From Wolfiporia cocos (lineage: Eukaryota; Basidiomycota; Agaricomycetes; Polyporales; Phaeolaceae): DNA of 64,000 bases. This document shows positions 8,642-18,717 of this stretch, piece after piece. The position numbers were made by a program, and so were the translations under genes. Position 1 is the first letter of the stretch. The number at the start of each line of letters is the position of its first letter. Below the pieces are notes generated by a model, which ran no database searches, had not been told where the DNA came from, and was given only the letters and a program-made list of their open reading frames with translations. The stretch spans positions 124,001 through 188,000 of the forward strand of contig JACCLO010000005.1 in NCBI GenBank assembly GCA_029448655.1, written 5' to 3'.

Positions 8642-9290
8642 CTGGTGCTTAGATAAGATAAGGGTTTACAGTCCATCACTAGTTGTTAGCTGGTTGCAGA
8701 AAATCGGCTTGTGACAAGATGAATCAGAATCAAAGATATGTAACTCTTTGCTCACTTGGCATCCATTTCTATGTTCCCTGGTCAACACAGAACAACATAC
8801 CCTGATAGTTATTAGTGTTGTGGTTCTGCCCTAAGGACCGTTGAGGATTGAGGGCCAGACCGGACCAGGACTGGATAGAACCAATTAACAGTCCAGTGTG
8901 GTCCTGGTCCTATAGCGGTCCTGGTCTTGGTCCTTGCACATGGTGAATTTTGTGAGGACCAGCCAGGATCAGTCTCAAAGTTGGCCTTAGATGAGCCATT
9001 TGAAACTGCTATTTGTCTAATGTAACATACAATACATTATTTGAGAATTTATCAAACCGTCTGTATGCATATCTGACCGGTACTAGACCTCTGTCTAGCT
9101 TTAATTTCAAAAGAATTGTATGGTGGCTGGATGCACCATGTTCCATTTTGGACTTGAGAGAAGTTTGGGCTTGTAGAGCAGAGAAGCCCTATCTATCCCC
9201 AAAATCCTGTGTGTCACATCTTCTGTGCAATCAGGAGCAAGCTTTGCATCATAGATAGCATTGGTCTGCAGCTGTAGCAGTAGTTGTTAT
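8642..9290. other. AT-rich intergenic sequence without recognised gene
   Basis: No supported coding frame. A block at about 8850-8970 repeats GGACCAG/CTGGTCC motifs in both orientations and may be a decayed inverted-repeat element, but no termini could be defined. Confidence 0.4.
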
Positions 9291-9480
9291 GGGTATTATG
9301 ATTTTTCGAATGCTCACAGAACTCACCATTGGGTGAATATGATACAGGGACTTGTTGCACAACCAACACCCCTGGCTACTCGTGACTCTACTGGGTGTAA
9401 CCCCAGTTGTACTAGTATATGGGGTCTGATTCACTTAGGGCAGATGCAACTCTGCCACCGTTTCATATTTATCATTCTGC
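9291..9480. repeat. Dispersed repeat, copy A
   Basis: Shares a long, slightly diverged stretch with 63819-64000 in the same orientation, including GAATATGATACAGGGACTTG, CCTGGCTACTCGTGACTC and CTCTGCCACC followed by TTCATATTTATCA. Type of element unknown; no terminal repeats or coding capacity seen. Confidence 0.75.
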
Positions 9481-9589
9481 AATTGACAGATGGCATTCAA
9501 CAGCCATAACATTGCTATCTATCATTTCAGATATATTGCTACATACTTATCAAAGATTTCAGTCCAGGACGTAGATAGTAACAGTGACA

Positions 9590-9780
9590 TGTGGGATGGA
9601 TAGGACTCCTAAAACCTAGCATAGTATATAAACTCATGTAACTAAGTCAAGGCTCTTCAGCTCAACCTTGTTGTACAAACAAGAGTCTTATACTTGTTCT
9701 CAAATGTAGGAAACTATGCTCAGTATTCATCGAGCTTTCAAAGCAACTAAGTCCTCGAAGTGCACACCAACTTCTTGGAC
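9590..9780 (+). repeat. Degenerate LTR relic related to element 2 LTR
   Basis: The order AGTATATAA, CTTCAGCTCAACCTTGTTG, CAAGAGTCTTATACTTGTTC closely parallels the TATA-to-R region of the element 2 LTR (AGTATATAA, CCTCAGCTCGACCTTGTTG, ACAAGGATCTTATACTCGTT). It is clearly older, and no internal domain is attached. Confidence 0.6.
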
Positions 9781-9984
9781 TTAGTCTTATATTCTACAAG
9801 GCTTGCCCCAGAACAGATTATATTCTCTGACGCATATTGGATATTTACCAATCCCCTAAGAGTCATAGATTCAGGGCCTGAAGGCTTATTAGTGACAGAT
9901 TTTTGCACTTGCCACCAAGCAGCACAGAACAATTGAAATCCACCAAGTGTCACAGAAATTTAGGTGTGGAGCCACAGATTTAGG

Positions 9985-10080
9985 ATTCCTAATGAATGGA
10001 ATTTGAACTGGCATCCTCACCATCCCATCACATGACCTCTCTTCTATGTTCCACCACTCTGCCATTTGCCAGGTGCCTTC
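9985..10080 (-). repeat. tRNA-derived SINE-like relic
   Basis: On the minus strand an A-box-like TGGCAGAGTGG (10064 to 10054) is followed about 45 nt later by a B-box-like GTTCAAATTC (10008 to 9999). This is the layout of an internal RNA polymerase III promoter. The sequence does not fold into a convincing tRNA cloverleaf with acceptor stem, so a SINE head is favoured over a tRNA gene. No second copy was found in the window. Confidence 0.45.
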
Positions 10081-10420
10081 CAGTAGATTAGATTAGATCA
10101 GTATTTCAGTATGCCCTGGCCTGGCTTACACATACACCCTTACATACATGCTTAGTAAGATAGTGCTATGACCTCGTTGTTTAGGGTAGACACTTGGCCT
10201 CCATTGTGCTGCATGCATATAATATCAAAGGTTAAGGACTTACCTTAAACCAGTTCAATTTAGACCTTGGGGAGCTCTGCCCTAGGTTCCACTCCACTAC
10301 CTTGCATGGTTGTCTGTGCCACCCACCACCCTCTTTCATGTTAACATGCTTGTCTGAGGAGTTCTCCCCTGCCTTTGTCTAGGGCTCAGGACTTAGGGGT
10401 TAGGACTTGCATGTAGGCTA
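10081..10420. other. Intergenic sequence, nothing recognised
   Basis: No coding frame with family similarity and no repeat boundaries, up to the target site of element 2 (GGGAC, 10421-10425). Confidence 0.4.
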
Positions 10421-10425
10421 GGGAC

Positions 10426-10968
10426 TGTTACAGTTCCACCAGGTACACTAGAATATTCCGTTTGATGCCTCACCATGTATGTGGACTTAGCGTTCAACCG
10501 TTGCACCCAGCGCTCTATTTCTGGGGACCCTCCGCTCAACCGTAGGCCCCGTTTCATGTATAACAACCCTATGCCCATTCTCTGTGTCCGTATCTCGTTC
10601 TAGCTGATATTCTGTGTCCAACCACAGTAGTTCCGCGTTTCATCTCTTGTTGCGCTCAACCGCAACACTTCTCCTTTATTAATTATATCATTAGCCTGGC
10701 GGACTTAATAGTAGTAGTACCAAAGACACTATGACCCCGATTAACGGATCGCAGTATATAACCTGATGTAAATATCGGTCAAGTTCCTCAGCTCGACCTT
10801 GTTGAATTACAAGGATCTTATACTCGTTCTCAAAGGCTTGAGCAATTAAGCCCGCAGCTTGTATATCGACGCTCCGACTCTGAGGAGTCCGACGAGTAGT
10901 GCGCTACTCGATACGCTGAGTAACTCGACTTGGTTATTTTGCGTTGAACGGATATTCGATCCGTAACA
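10426..10968 (+). repeat. 5' LTR of element 2 (543 bp)
   Basis: Runs from TGTTACAGTTCC to GATCCGTAACA. TATATA at 10755-10760 is the likely core promoter. Matches the 3' copy except for about four single-base differences (one near 10478, three near 10682-10697). Confidence 0.95.
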
Positions 10969-10986
10969 CCCTCCGCCGGAGGAACC

Positions 10987-12384
10987 ATGGGTGTGGCAGG
11001 TACAGCCATGGGCGGCAGTACTATTCCAGGAAGCGGAAGCACAAGCCAGGGCGCAGGGGGAATGGCCCCTAACCCTCCGCCGGCTAATAATCCGCTCCCT
11101 AGCCATCCTGTCGGAGCAAACCCCTCCGGAACAGGAATTCCTGGAGGAGGAGGCCTTCCTGAAGGGGGAGGTCCCCCAGGCAGCGCAGGAGGCGGAGGTC
11201 CCCCGGACGGCGGCGGCAATCCAGCAGGCGGCACGGGAGGCAATCCAGCAGGACCGCCAGGAGGTGGAGGCGGAGGCCCACCAGGAGGCGGAGGCCCACC
11301 AGGAGGCGGAGGCCCACCAGGAGGCGGAGGCCCACCAGGAGGCGGAGGCCCACCAGGAGGCGGAGGCCCACCAGGAGGAGGAGCCCCGCTAGGCTGGGGA
11401 GCTCAGGCCCCTCAACCAGCCAGAGGAAATCGCATAAAGCTCGCTACCCCCGAGCCATTCAAAGGGGAACGAAAGAAGCTACAGAGCTTCAAGAACGACT
11501 GCAACACCTGGTTCACCATGTTCGCAGCAAATTATCAGTCCGATGACCAGAAGATCCTCTTCATTATGTCGTACATCAAAGGAAGCGACCAGGTAAACCA
11601 ATGGAAAGAAAACTACTACGCCAAATACACCGATCCGATCACCAGAGCATTTGCACTACCCCCGCTGGCCCAGTTCAGTGCCGAATTCGATGCAGCCTTC
11701 GAACCGATCGAAGAAAAACAGAAAACTAATGATGATCTCTTCGACCTCAAACAAGACAAGAAGAGCATCGACAATTTCAACATCGAATTCGACAACCTCG
11801 TAGGAAAAACAGGGCTAGACCGCGTACATTGCGACCCTCTCTTCGTCACAGCATACAAGAGAGCTATTCGACCCGCGCTCGTAACCCACATCATAAATAT
11901 CGTTCCCCCCGTCGTCACTCTCACCGAATGGATGAAGCAAGCATCCATCAACGAAAACAATTACAACACCTTTATCAAGGGACGAGGGAATGATAAGAAG
12001 AAGCCGCAGTGGTGTGCCAAGGCCCCAAGTGCCTCGGCCACAGCAGCCCCGACTAAAGATCCGAACGCCATGGATATCGATCGGATGTCCACGGAAGAGC
12101 GTCGCAGGCTCCAAACCGAGGGATGATGCTTTAACTGTAAGGAGAAGGGTCACCTCTCCAGCAACTGCCCCAAACGAAAGAAGAAGCCCACCTCCAGGGG
12201 AAAGGCCCGGAAAGCCGAAGAAGATACCGCCACGGCCCATATCGAAGAAGTCGAAGAAGACACGGATAACGAAGATAGCGATGCAACAACCGCCATAGAG
12301 GAGGCGGTCAATGCAATCAGGGTTCTCAAAGTTAAGAACCCCTCGTACCTCGCCCAACTTCTCGACGAGCAGGATTTCGAGTAG
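10987..12384 (+). pseudogene. gag: Element 2 gag with premature TGA (12124-12126)
   Basis: The ATG is 18 nt inside the LTR. Residues 1-135 are Gly/Pro-rich with an 18-nt unit (GGAGGCGGAGGCCCACCA) repeated about six times, giving a GGGGPP-type repeat. From about residue 145 there is a retrotransposon Gag domain (LATPEPFKGERKKLQSFKND, then a helical capsid core with WKENYYAKYTDPITRAF). After 379 residues a TGA interrupts the frame. The next in-frame codons encode a perfect CCHC knuckle (CFNCKEKGHLSSNC), then an acidic tail, with a second stop at 12382-12384. The natural protein therefore ended there, and the TGA is a nonsense change or, less likely, a recoded stop. Pol continues in the -1 frame. 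Confidence 0.88.
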
Positions 12385-12879
12385 GGAGGAAGCACACGGT
12401 CTTACCTCCCGAAAGCGCAGCCCATGTAATTACATCGTATGAACGCGACAGATCGCTATTCATCCCTATAACCCTGGAGCTGCAGAAACCCGTGACAGTA
12501 AATGCCCTCATCGACTCAGGAGCCATGTCCTCCCTCATCCACCCTAAGCTCGTCATTCGACACCGAATCCTGACTCGACCAATCAAGAACCCCATCACTA
12601 TCCGCAACGTTGACGGGACCATCAACAAAGATGGACAGATAGATCGGGAAGTAACCCTCGCTATCCGGTACGGAGGAAAGAGACGCAAGGTCCGCTTCCT
12701 CGTTGGAAACATCGGGAAGGAAGACATGATCCTCGGATACAATTGGTTAAAGAAGGAAGGACCCAAAATTGATTGGGCCAAGGGAAAGGTCGACGTCACC
12801 CCTAATGAAACCCCAGAAAAAATCCGAAGCACAGACGTCACTCTTCGCCTCGATACAGTCGAAATGACCATTACACCCG

Positions 12880-13280
12880 AAGGAAAACTACCAACCCGCG
12901 GAACCGATGGAGCCATCGGCTACGACCTCTATGCCTCTAAACCAGAAGAGATAGCCCCCGGAGGATGGAAGGCAATCCCCACCGGAGTCCGTATGAAAAT
13001 CCCGAAGGGATCCTATGAAAGGATTGCCTCCCGATCGGGCCTCACTCTCAGGCACGGCCTGACCTGACAGTAGGAGGAGGCGTCATCGACCCCGACTACA
13101 GAGGAGAGATCCAAGTCATACTATTCAACCAATCGACGACCACCCACCGCATCATTCCTGGAATGAGGATTGCACAGATTATATTCGAGCAAGCCATAAC
13201 CCCTGATATAATTCAGGTCGAAAAGCTCGACGAGACTAACCGAGGAGAGAAGGGCTTTGGCTCCACCGACAAAGGAGAAA
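12880..13280 (+). other. dUTPase domain inside element 2 pol
   Basis: All five trimeric-dUTPase motifs can be read. Motif 1 is GAIGYDLYAS. Motif 2 is GVRMKIPKGSY. Motif 3 is SRSGL followed after the frameshift by [13 protein letters not shown]. Motif 4 is RIAQIIFE. Motif 5 is [10 protein letters not shown]. Such enzymes hydrolyse dUTP to keep uracil out of DNA, which would help cDNA synthesis. Known retroelement dUTPases sit in retroviruses next to protease or between RT and integrase; here the domain lies between protease and RT. Confidence 0.88.
13058..13067 (+). other. Tandem CCTGA duplication causing frameshift in dUTPase
   Basis: Two adjacent CCTGA copies. With one copy the frame continues through the conserved motif 3 ([15 protein letters not shown]); with two, the frame stops at 13065-13067. 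Confidence 0.85.
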
Positions 13281-14486
13281 CACCAAAGGACCCTAGCTCA
13301 GAAGACCCATCGGAGGAGCTACCCTCCGAAGAAGAACACCAACTCTTACGAAGGTTTATCAAAATAGAGAGGAAGCTGACTGCCCCGCGAACCGAGACCA
13401 AACACAGGTTCAGGAAAAGGATCGCACAGCTCTCTCGCATTCGAAAGGCTATGACCAAATCTCAAGAGTTTGCGGGAATGACAGGAAAAAGCAATGATGA
13501 AACAATCCTCCCCGAGCACCTGAAGGACTTTGCGAAAGTCTTCAGCAAATCAGCAGCTGCCTCCTTCCCACCTTCGAGACCTTGGGACCATGCCATCGAA
13601 CTAAAACCCGATTTCGTACCACGAGACTGCAAGGTTTATGCACTGTCCCCCAAGGAACAAAAGGCCATGGATGAATTCTTAGAAGAAAATCTCGCAAAAG
13701 GTTTCATCCGACCATCGAAGTCTCCGATGGCTTCCCCCGCCTTCTTCGTCCCAAAAAAGGACGGAGGCCTGAGGCCCTGCCAAGACTACAGGTACCTGAA
13801 CGAAGGAACGATCAAGAATGCGTATCCCTTACCCCTAATATCCGAACTTATCGAAAAGCTCAAAGGGGCAAAGGTTTTCACCAAGATGGACCTGCGAGCA
13901 GGATATACCAATGTGCGAATCAAAGAAGGCGACCAATGGAAGGGGGCATTCAAAACGAATGGAGGCCTCTATGAGCCCACAGTAATGTTCTTCGGAATGT
14001 GCAATTCGCCTGCTACATTCCAATCCATGATGAACGAAATTCTCAAGGAGGAAATAGCAGAAGGATGGGTGGTGGTATACATGGACGATATCCTCATCTT
14101 CTCCCCGGATCGGAACACACACCAAGAGCGAGAACGACGAATTTTGCGAAAACTCGCCAACAACAAGTTATTTGTGAAACCAGAGAAGTGCGCTTTTGGA
14201 GTTGACAAGGTGGAATTCCTAGGACTGGTAATCACCCCAGGACACGTTCAGATGGATCCAGCCAAGCTCCAAGGAATTCGGAAGTGGCCCGCCCCACGGA
14301 ATGTAAAGGGGGTCCGCTCCTTCCTAGGCTTCGCAAACTTCTACCGAAAATTCATCGATCACTACTCCACACATGCCCGACCACTCATTGACCTCACAAA
14401 GACTGCAACCGGGAGTGGTTTCAGGTGGACTGATCGAGAAGAGAAGGCCTTCGAATTCTTGAAGACCCAATTCATAAAAGCCCCGG

Positions 14487-14941
14487 TGTCACGGTTAAAT
14501 CCCGTGACCCTATTATTGCCATACGCCGGGGTCGAACTCACGTATCTACGTTCCCCTATCACATGATCTCCCCTATGGTCACCTGACTTATAGATTGTAC
14601 ATGTACACATGGGCTATCTTATCTACTGATGCGGCGGTAGGGCCTCCTTTAGGGTAGGCTTAGCACCTGTGTTGTCAATCATGTATATAGTCTGTTGCGT
14701 TCTGAGGATTAGCCTCAGAACAGTTATTGTAACGTTGGGGTGTGTCTCTCATACTCAACCCCTCCTCTGCGTGCCTCCTAGGCCGACCAACGGTCGAGAG
14801 CCTCTGCCCTATATCCTCGTGCTAGTCTGTGGTCCCCCTCTGGCAGTATCGTACGCGACGTCAGCAGGACTGTACCCCGTATTAGCCAACGGTGCTGGTA
14901 TCGCCTCAATAGGCCGTAGACCCAGAGGTTAGTCTGTGTCA
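14487..14941 (+). mobile_element. Solo LTR (455 bp) nested in RNase H of element 2
   Basis: Starts TGTCACGGTTAAATCC, ends TAGTCTGTGTCA, and is flanked by CCCGG on both sides (14482-14486 and 14942-14946). Removing it with one CCCGG joins the frame to read IKAPALSLPDKTK, the normal start of RNase H. It contains CATGTATATAG (TATA) and a perfect TTCTGAGG..CCTCAGAA hairpin. It is younger than element 2 and probably arose by LTR-LTR recombination of a third family. Confidence 0.93.
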
Positions 14942-16894
14942 CCCGGCCTTGTCACTCCCCGATAAAACGAAACCATTTATCCTCGAAACAGATGCATCCC
15001 AGTACGCCCTCGGGGCGGTACTCAAACAGAAAGATGACGAGGGGAATGAACGGCCAGTGGGCTACCTCTCTCAATCTCTAACCGCAGCTGAACGAAACTA
15101 TGAAATCTATGATCGGGAACTCCTCGGAATAGTCCGCGCTCTCGAAGAATGGCGCCACCTTCTGGAAGGAGCACTACACCAGATTCTGATCAGAAGCGAT
15201 CACCAGAACCTTACATATTGGCAAAGCGCTCAGAGATTGAATTGGCGACAGGCAAGATGGCACCTCTTGCTGTCCCAGTTCGACATCCGATTGCAGCATG
15301 TACCCGGAAAGAAATTAATAATGGCAGACACCCTCTCACGTCTCCTGAACCTAGATGGCTCGGAACACGACAACGAAAACATCCTCATGTTACCCAACGA
15401 GTTGTTTGTCCATGCCATCGAGATACCGATCACCGATCGGATCAAGATCGCAAAGCCCTTCGACCCGATCGCGGAACAGGCTCTCCGCGCCCTGGAACAA
15501 GGAGAGGCTGCCCCTTTAAGGACAGCAATGGAAGACTGGCAGTCTAGCGAAGGAGTCCTCTTGTACAAAGGACGAATGTACATTCCCAGAGACCCTGCCC
15601 TGAGAAGGGATGTGGTCTCTAGATATCATGATCCAATCGCAGCAGGTCACCCCGGAATCTGGGGGACGACACTAAAAGTACAGGAACACTTCTGGTGGCC
15701 TGATCTCCGAAAAACAGTAGGAGAATATGTCAAAGGATGCGCCATATGTCAGCAAATGAAACCTGACAGAAACCCGACGAAGCCGCCACTACAACCGATT
15801 CCGACAAAAAAGGATGCCCTCCCCTTTCCGCAATGCTCAGTTGACTTCATCATGGACCTTCCCCCGGTAGGGAAGTATGACTCAATCATGGTCATCGTTG
15901 ATCATGGGTCATCCAAAGCGATATCGCTAACCCCATGCAGCAAGACCATCACCAGCGAAGGAGCGGCTGACATATTCCATCGGCAAATCTATTCGAAGTA
16001 CGGACTCCCCCGAAAAATCATATCCGATCGAGGACCGCAGTTCGCGTACAAGCTCTTTCAAGGACTTTGTAAAGTCCTTGGAATCGAGTCCGCCCTCAGC
16101 ACGACCTACCACCCACAGACAGATGGACAGACAGAAAGAATGAACCAACAAATCGAAGTCTACCTGCGCATATACTGCATGAACGACCCAAGACTTTGGG
16201 CAACGCGATTAGCGGATGTAGAGTTCGCTCACAACACACGAAGGACGGAGAGGCGGCCTGCCCCTACAGAAGTAATCATGGGATACATCCCGAGAGGATT
16301 ACCAGACGAAGTTAAAACCACCCAGGTACCAGCAGCAGCTGACCGACTAAAAGCCACACGGGAAGCAAGGGAAAAGGCAATTGCCGCTCATGAGCTAATG
16401 CAGAAGCGAATGGCAGGAAGGACCCTACGAGACCTCCCTAAATTCGACAAAGGGGACAAGGTCTGGCTCGATGCCAAGAACCTCCACCTCCCATACGAAT
16501 CTCGGAAGCTCGCCCCCAAAAGGGAGGGACCATTCACTATCGCTGAAAAGCTTGGGAATGTAACTTATCGACTAGCCCTACCGCCGCGATGGAAGGTACA
16601 TCCGGTGTTCCATGCAGCCCTATTGAAGCCGTTCAATGAAACAAGGGTGCATGGACCCAATCATATGAAGCCGTCCCCGGAATTAGTCGACGGGGAAGCA
16701 GAGTATGAAGTCGAAGCCATCCTGAACCAACGACAATACCGAGGGAAGAAGCAATACCTCGTCCACTGGAAAGGCTACCCGTCGGCGGAAGACTCATGGG
16801 AAGGCGAAGCCAGTTTAAAGAATTCCCCAGACATCCTCAAGGAGTTTAAAAGCAAGAGGACGAAGACCAAGGCCCGGCAGGTCGAAGAAATAGC

Positions 16895-17974
16895 ATGTCG
16901 ACGCCACTCCCTACAACCAGCCCGTCTGAGCGACCCACCGCCCCGACGATGCGGCGATCCCTCGCAGTCCGCATGGGATACCAGACAGGCAGGTGTTACG
17001 GCTGCTCGGAGGATGCCCACGTCCGCATCAGACATGCGCTCACCTGGCACAGGTCCAACATTCCCCCCGGAGGGCAAGCGACCCCCTGGACCGATCGATT
17101 TGAACTCGTACAGGAACTCACCGACATATTCGACCAGTACCAGGACGTCACAGAGAGAATCGTCCAACTCGAGCGCACAGCCCTCCTTCAGCGACAGAGG
17201 CTTGGGCGGTGCATCAGTCAGTGGATCGACCACCTCGGGGCATCGACACCATCGCGAATCCGGCGAGCGTTCGCAGAGGTCGAAGCGGGCCCGCCCCGCT
17301 TACCACGAATGCGAAGCCCTGTCCCAGCCATGCCCCCCTGGTTACTCGATGACAGCGAGCTGGATCGAATCGCAGAACCATTCGATTTTATGGAATACAG
17401 TCATGTGGTACCTCGCGACGCTGCCGTACCGACCGCCCCCGCAGGACCTCGACCTCGAGAATCAGCGCGCCCTCCTCCGCATCCACGAGACGATGAACGA
17501 CGCCCAGTTCGAGAGGGGTCGGGCGATGGTAGGGCTCCCCCCTCGCCGACCTCTGCAGCTGCTAGCGACGGAGTTAGCAACAGATCTCCATCAGTTGAGA
17601 TCATTACCCGGGAGGAATGGGAGCGAGGGAGAGACGGATGGGACGAATCCCTTTACCAGCTGCCTACCTGGCTCCGACAGCGTCTCTGGGCCCACCACCA
17701 CCACCAGCGGTACGAATCAGGAGAGTATCTTCGCGCCGTCCCCTCAGCCCGCTCACCACCTCGGCCATCCGCCAAAGAGCCCTGTCGTCGATGTAGTAGC
17801 CCCTGGCATTGGGTCCTCGACTGTCCCGATTACAGATGCCCCACCTGCAGAGTCACGCAGCCAGGACATCGCGTCGGCGAGTGCGCCTTATATCAGGTAT
17901 GGATCCCCCCTCCGACGCCTCCGCTCCCCGATACAGATGCGGGATACAACGACCCTGACCCAGAGGCCCTCTGA
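16895..17974 (+). CDS. Extra 3' ORF of element 2 with zinc-knuckle-like C-terminus
   Basis: An ATG at 16895 opens 359 codons in the -1 frame relative to pol, just downstream of the chromodomain. The protein has ordinary composition. It has an N-terminal CYGC pair, a predicted helical segment (TDIFDQYQDVTERIVQLERT), a disordered Pro/Arg/Ser middle, and two C-terminal Cys/His clusters, CRRCSSPWHWVLDC and CPTCRVTQPGHRVGEC, of CX2CX4-5HX4C type as in Gag knuckles. It ends 55 nt before the 3' LTR. The overlapping pol frame is also open for the whole 1080 nt, so one or both frames may be translated. No known function; nucleic-acid binding is an inference from the knuckles. Confidence 0.6.
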   Translation: MSTPLPTTSPSERPTAPTMRRSLAVRMGYQTGRCYGCSEDAHVRIRHALTWHRSNIPPGGQATPWTDRFELVQELTDIFDQYQDVTERIVQLERTALLQRQRLGRCISQWIDHLGASTPSRIRRAFAEVEAGPPRLPRMRSPVPAMPPWLLDDSELDRIAEPFDFMEYSHVVPRDAAVPTAPAGPRPRESARPPPHPRDDERRPVREGSGDGRAPPSPTSAAASDGVSNRSPSVEIITREEWERGRDGWDESLYQLPTWLRQRLWAHHHHQRYESGEYLRAVPSARSPPRPSAKEPCRRCSSPWHWVLDCPDYRCPTCRVTQPGHRVGECALYQVWIPPPTPPLPDTDAGYNDPDPEAL

Positions 17975-18016
17975 GTGGCCGTGAAGCTTGGATTTCATCG
18001 AGGGCAATGAAGGCTT

Positions 18017-18029
18017 GAGGGGGGGGTGA
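18017..18029 (+). promoter_or_regulatory. Polypurine tract of element 2
   Basis: GAGGGGGGGGTGA directly precedes the 3' LTR, as expected for the plus-strand primer. The small element at 61802-63704 has a similar tract (CGGAGGGGGGGTAA in element sense). Confidence 0.85.
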
Positions 18030-18572
18030 TGTTACAGTTCCACCAGGTACACTAGAATATTCCGTTTGATGCCTCACCATGTATGAGGACTTAGCGTTCA
18101 ACCGTTGCACCCAGCGCTCTATTTCTGGGGACCCTCCGCTCAACCGTAGGCCCCGTTTCATGTATAACAACCCTATGCCCATTCTCTGTGTCCGTATCTC
18201 GTTCTAGCTGATATTCTGTGTCCAACCACAGTAGTTCCGCGTTTCATCTCTTGTTGCGCTCAACCGCAACACTTCTCCTTTATTACTTATATCGTTAGCC
18301 CGGCGGACTTAATAGTAGTAGTACCAAAGACACTATGACCCCGATTAACGGATCGCAGTATATAACCTGATGTAAATATCGGTCAAGTTCCTCAGCTCGA
18401 CCTTGTTGAATTACAAGGATCTTATACTCGTTCTCAAAGGCTTGAGCAATTAAGCCCGCAGCTTGTATATCGACGCTCCGACTCTGAGGAGTCCGACGAG
18501 TAGTGCGCTACTCGATACGCTGAGTAACTCGACTTGGTTATTTTGCGTTGAACGGATATTCGATCCGTAACA
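18030..18572 (+). repeat. 3' LTR of element 2 (543 bp)
   Basis: Same length and ends as the 5' LTR, followed by the GGGAC target duplicate. Confidence 0.95.
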
Positions 18573-18717
18573 GGGACATAGTGAGTTTCTGCATCACCAA
18601 GTCCCACTGCAGATACTGAGCCCAGTTTCCATGGATAAGAGAGGGATGAGATAAGGCAGCTAATTGGAAATGTTATGTGTGCCTGATATACACCACTAAT
18701 TAGCTGGCAATTGTGGG

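Larger units (their letters stand above)
12385..17984 (+). pseudogene. pol: Element 2 pol: protease, dUTPase, RT, RNase H, integrase, chromodomain (broken)
   Basis: Protease: ALIDSGAMSSLIH (about 12504). dUTPase: about 12880-13280. RT: about 13600-14230 with YMDDILIF. RNase H resumes after the nested LTR with LETDASQYALGAVL and IRSDHQNLTYW. Integrase: HHCC module ending CAICQQMK (about 15745), then DDE residues in VDFIMDLPP, ISDRGPQF and TERMNQQIE. Chromodomain: YEVEAILNQRQYRGKKQYLV then HWKGYPSAEDSWE (about 16700-16860), which targets insertion to modified histones in chromoviruses. The frame is broken by the CCTGA duplication (13058-13067) and the LTR at 14487-14941. After the chromodomain the same frame stays open another 370 codons, to 17984, overlapping the extra ORF. 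Confidence 0.92.
10426..18572 (+). mobile_element. Complete Ty3/Gypsy chromovirus with dUTPase, element 2
   Basis: Two 543-bp LTRs (10426-10968 and 18030-18572) flank gag, pol and an extra ORF. The 5-bp target duplication GGGAC is exact on both sides (10421-10425, 18573-18577). The LTRs differ at only about four positions by eye, so insertion is recent. Pol order is protease, dUTPase, RT, RNase H, integrase, chromodomain. Three lesions inactivate it in cis: a TGA just before the gag zinc knuckle, a 5-bp duplication in the dUTPase, and a nested solo LTR in RNase H. Confidence 0.95.

Noticed and set aside
8850..8970. GGACCAG/CTGGTCC motif cluster considered as a CRISPR-like or inverted-repeat element
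   Set aside because: Irregular spacing and no terminal repeats or target duplication; CRISPR arrays are not expected in a fungal nuclear genome.
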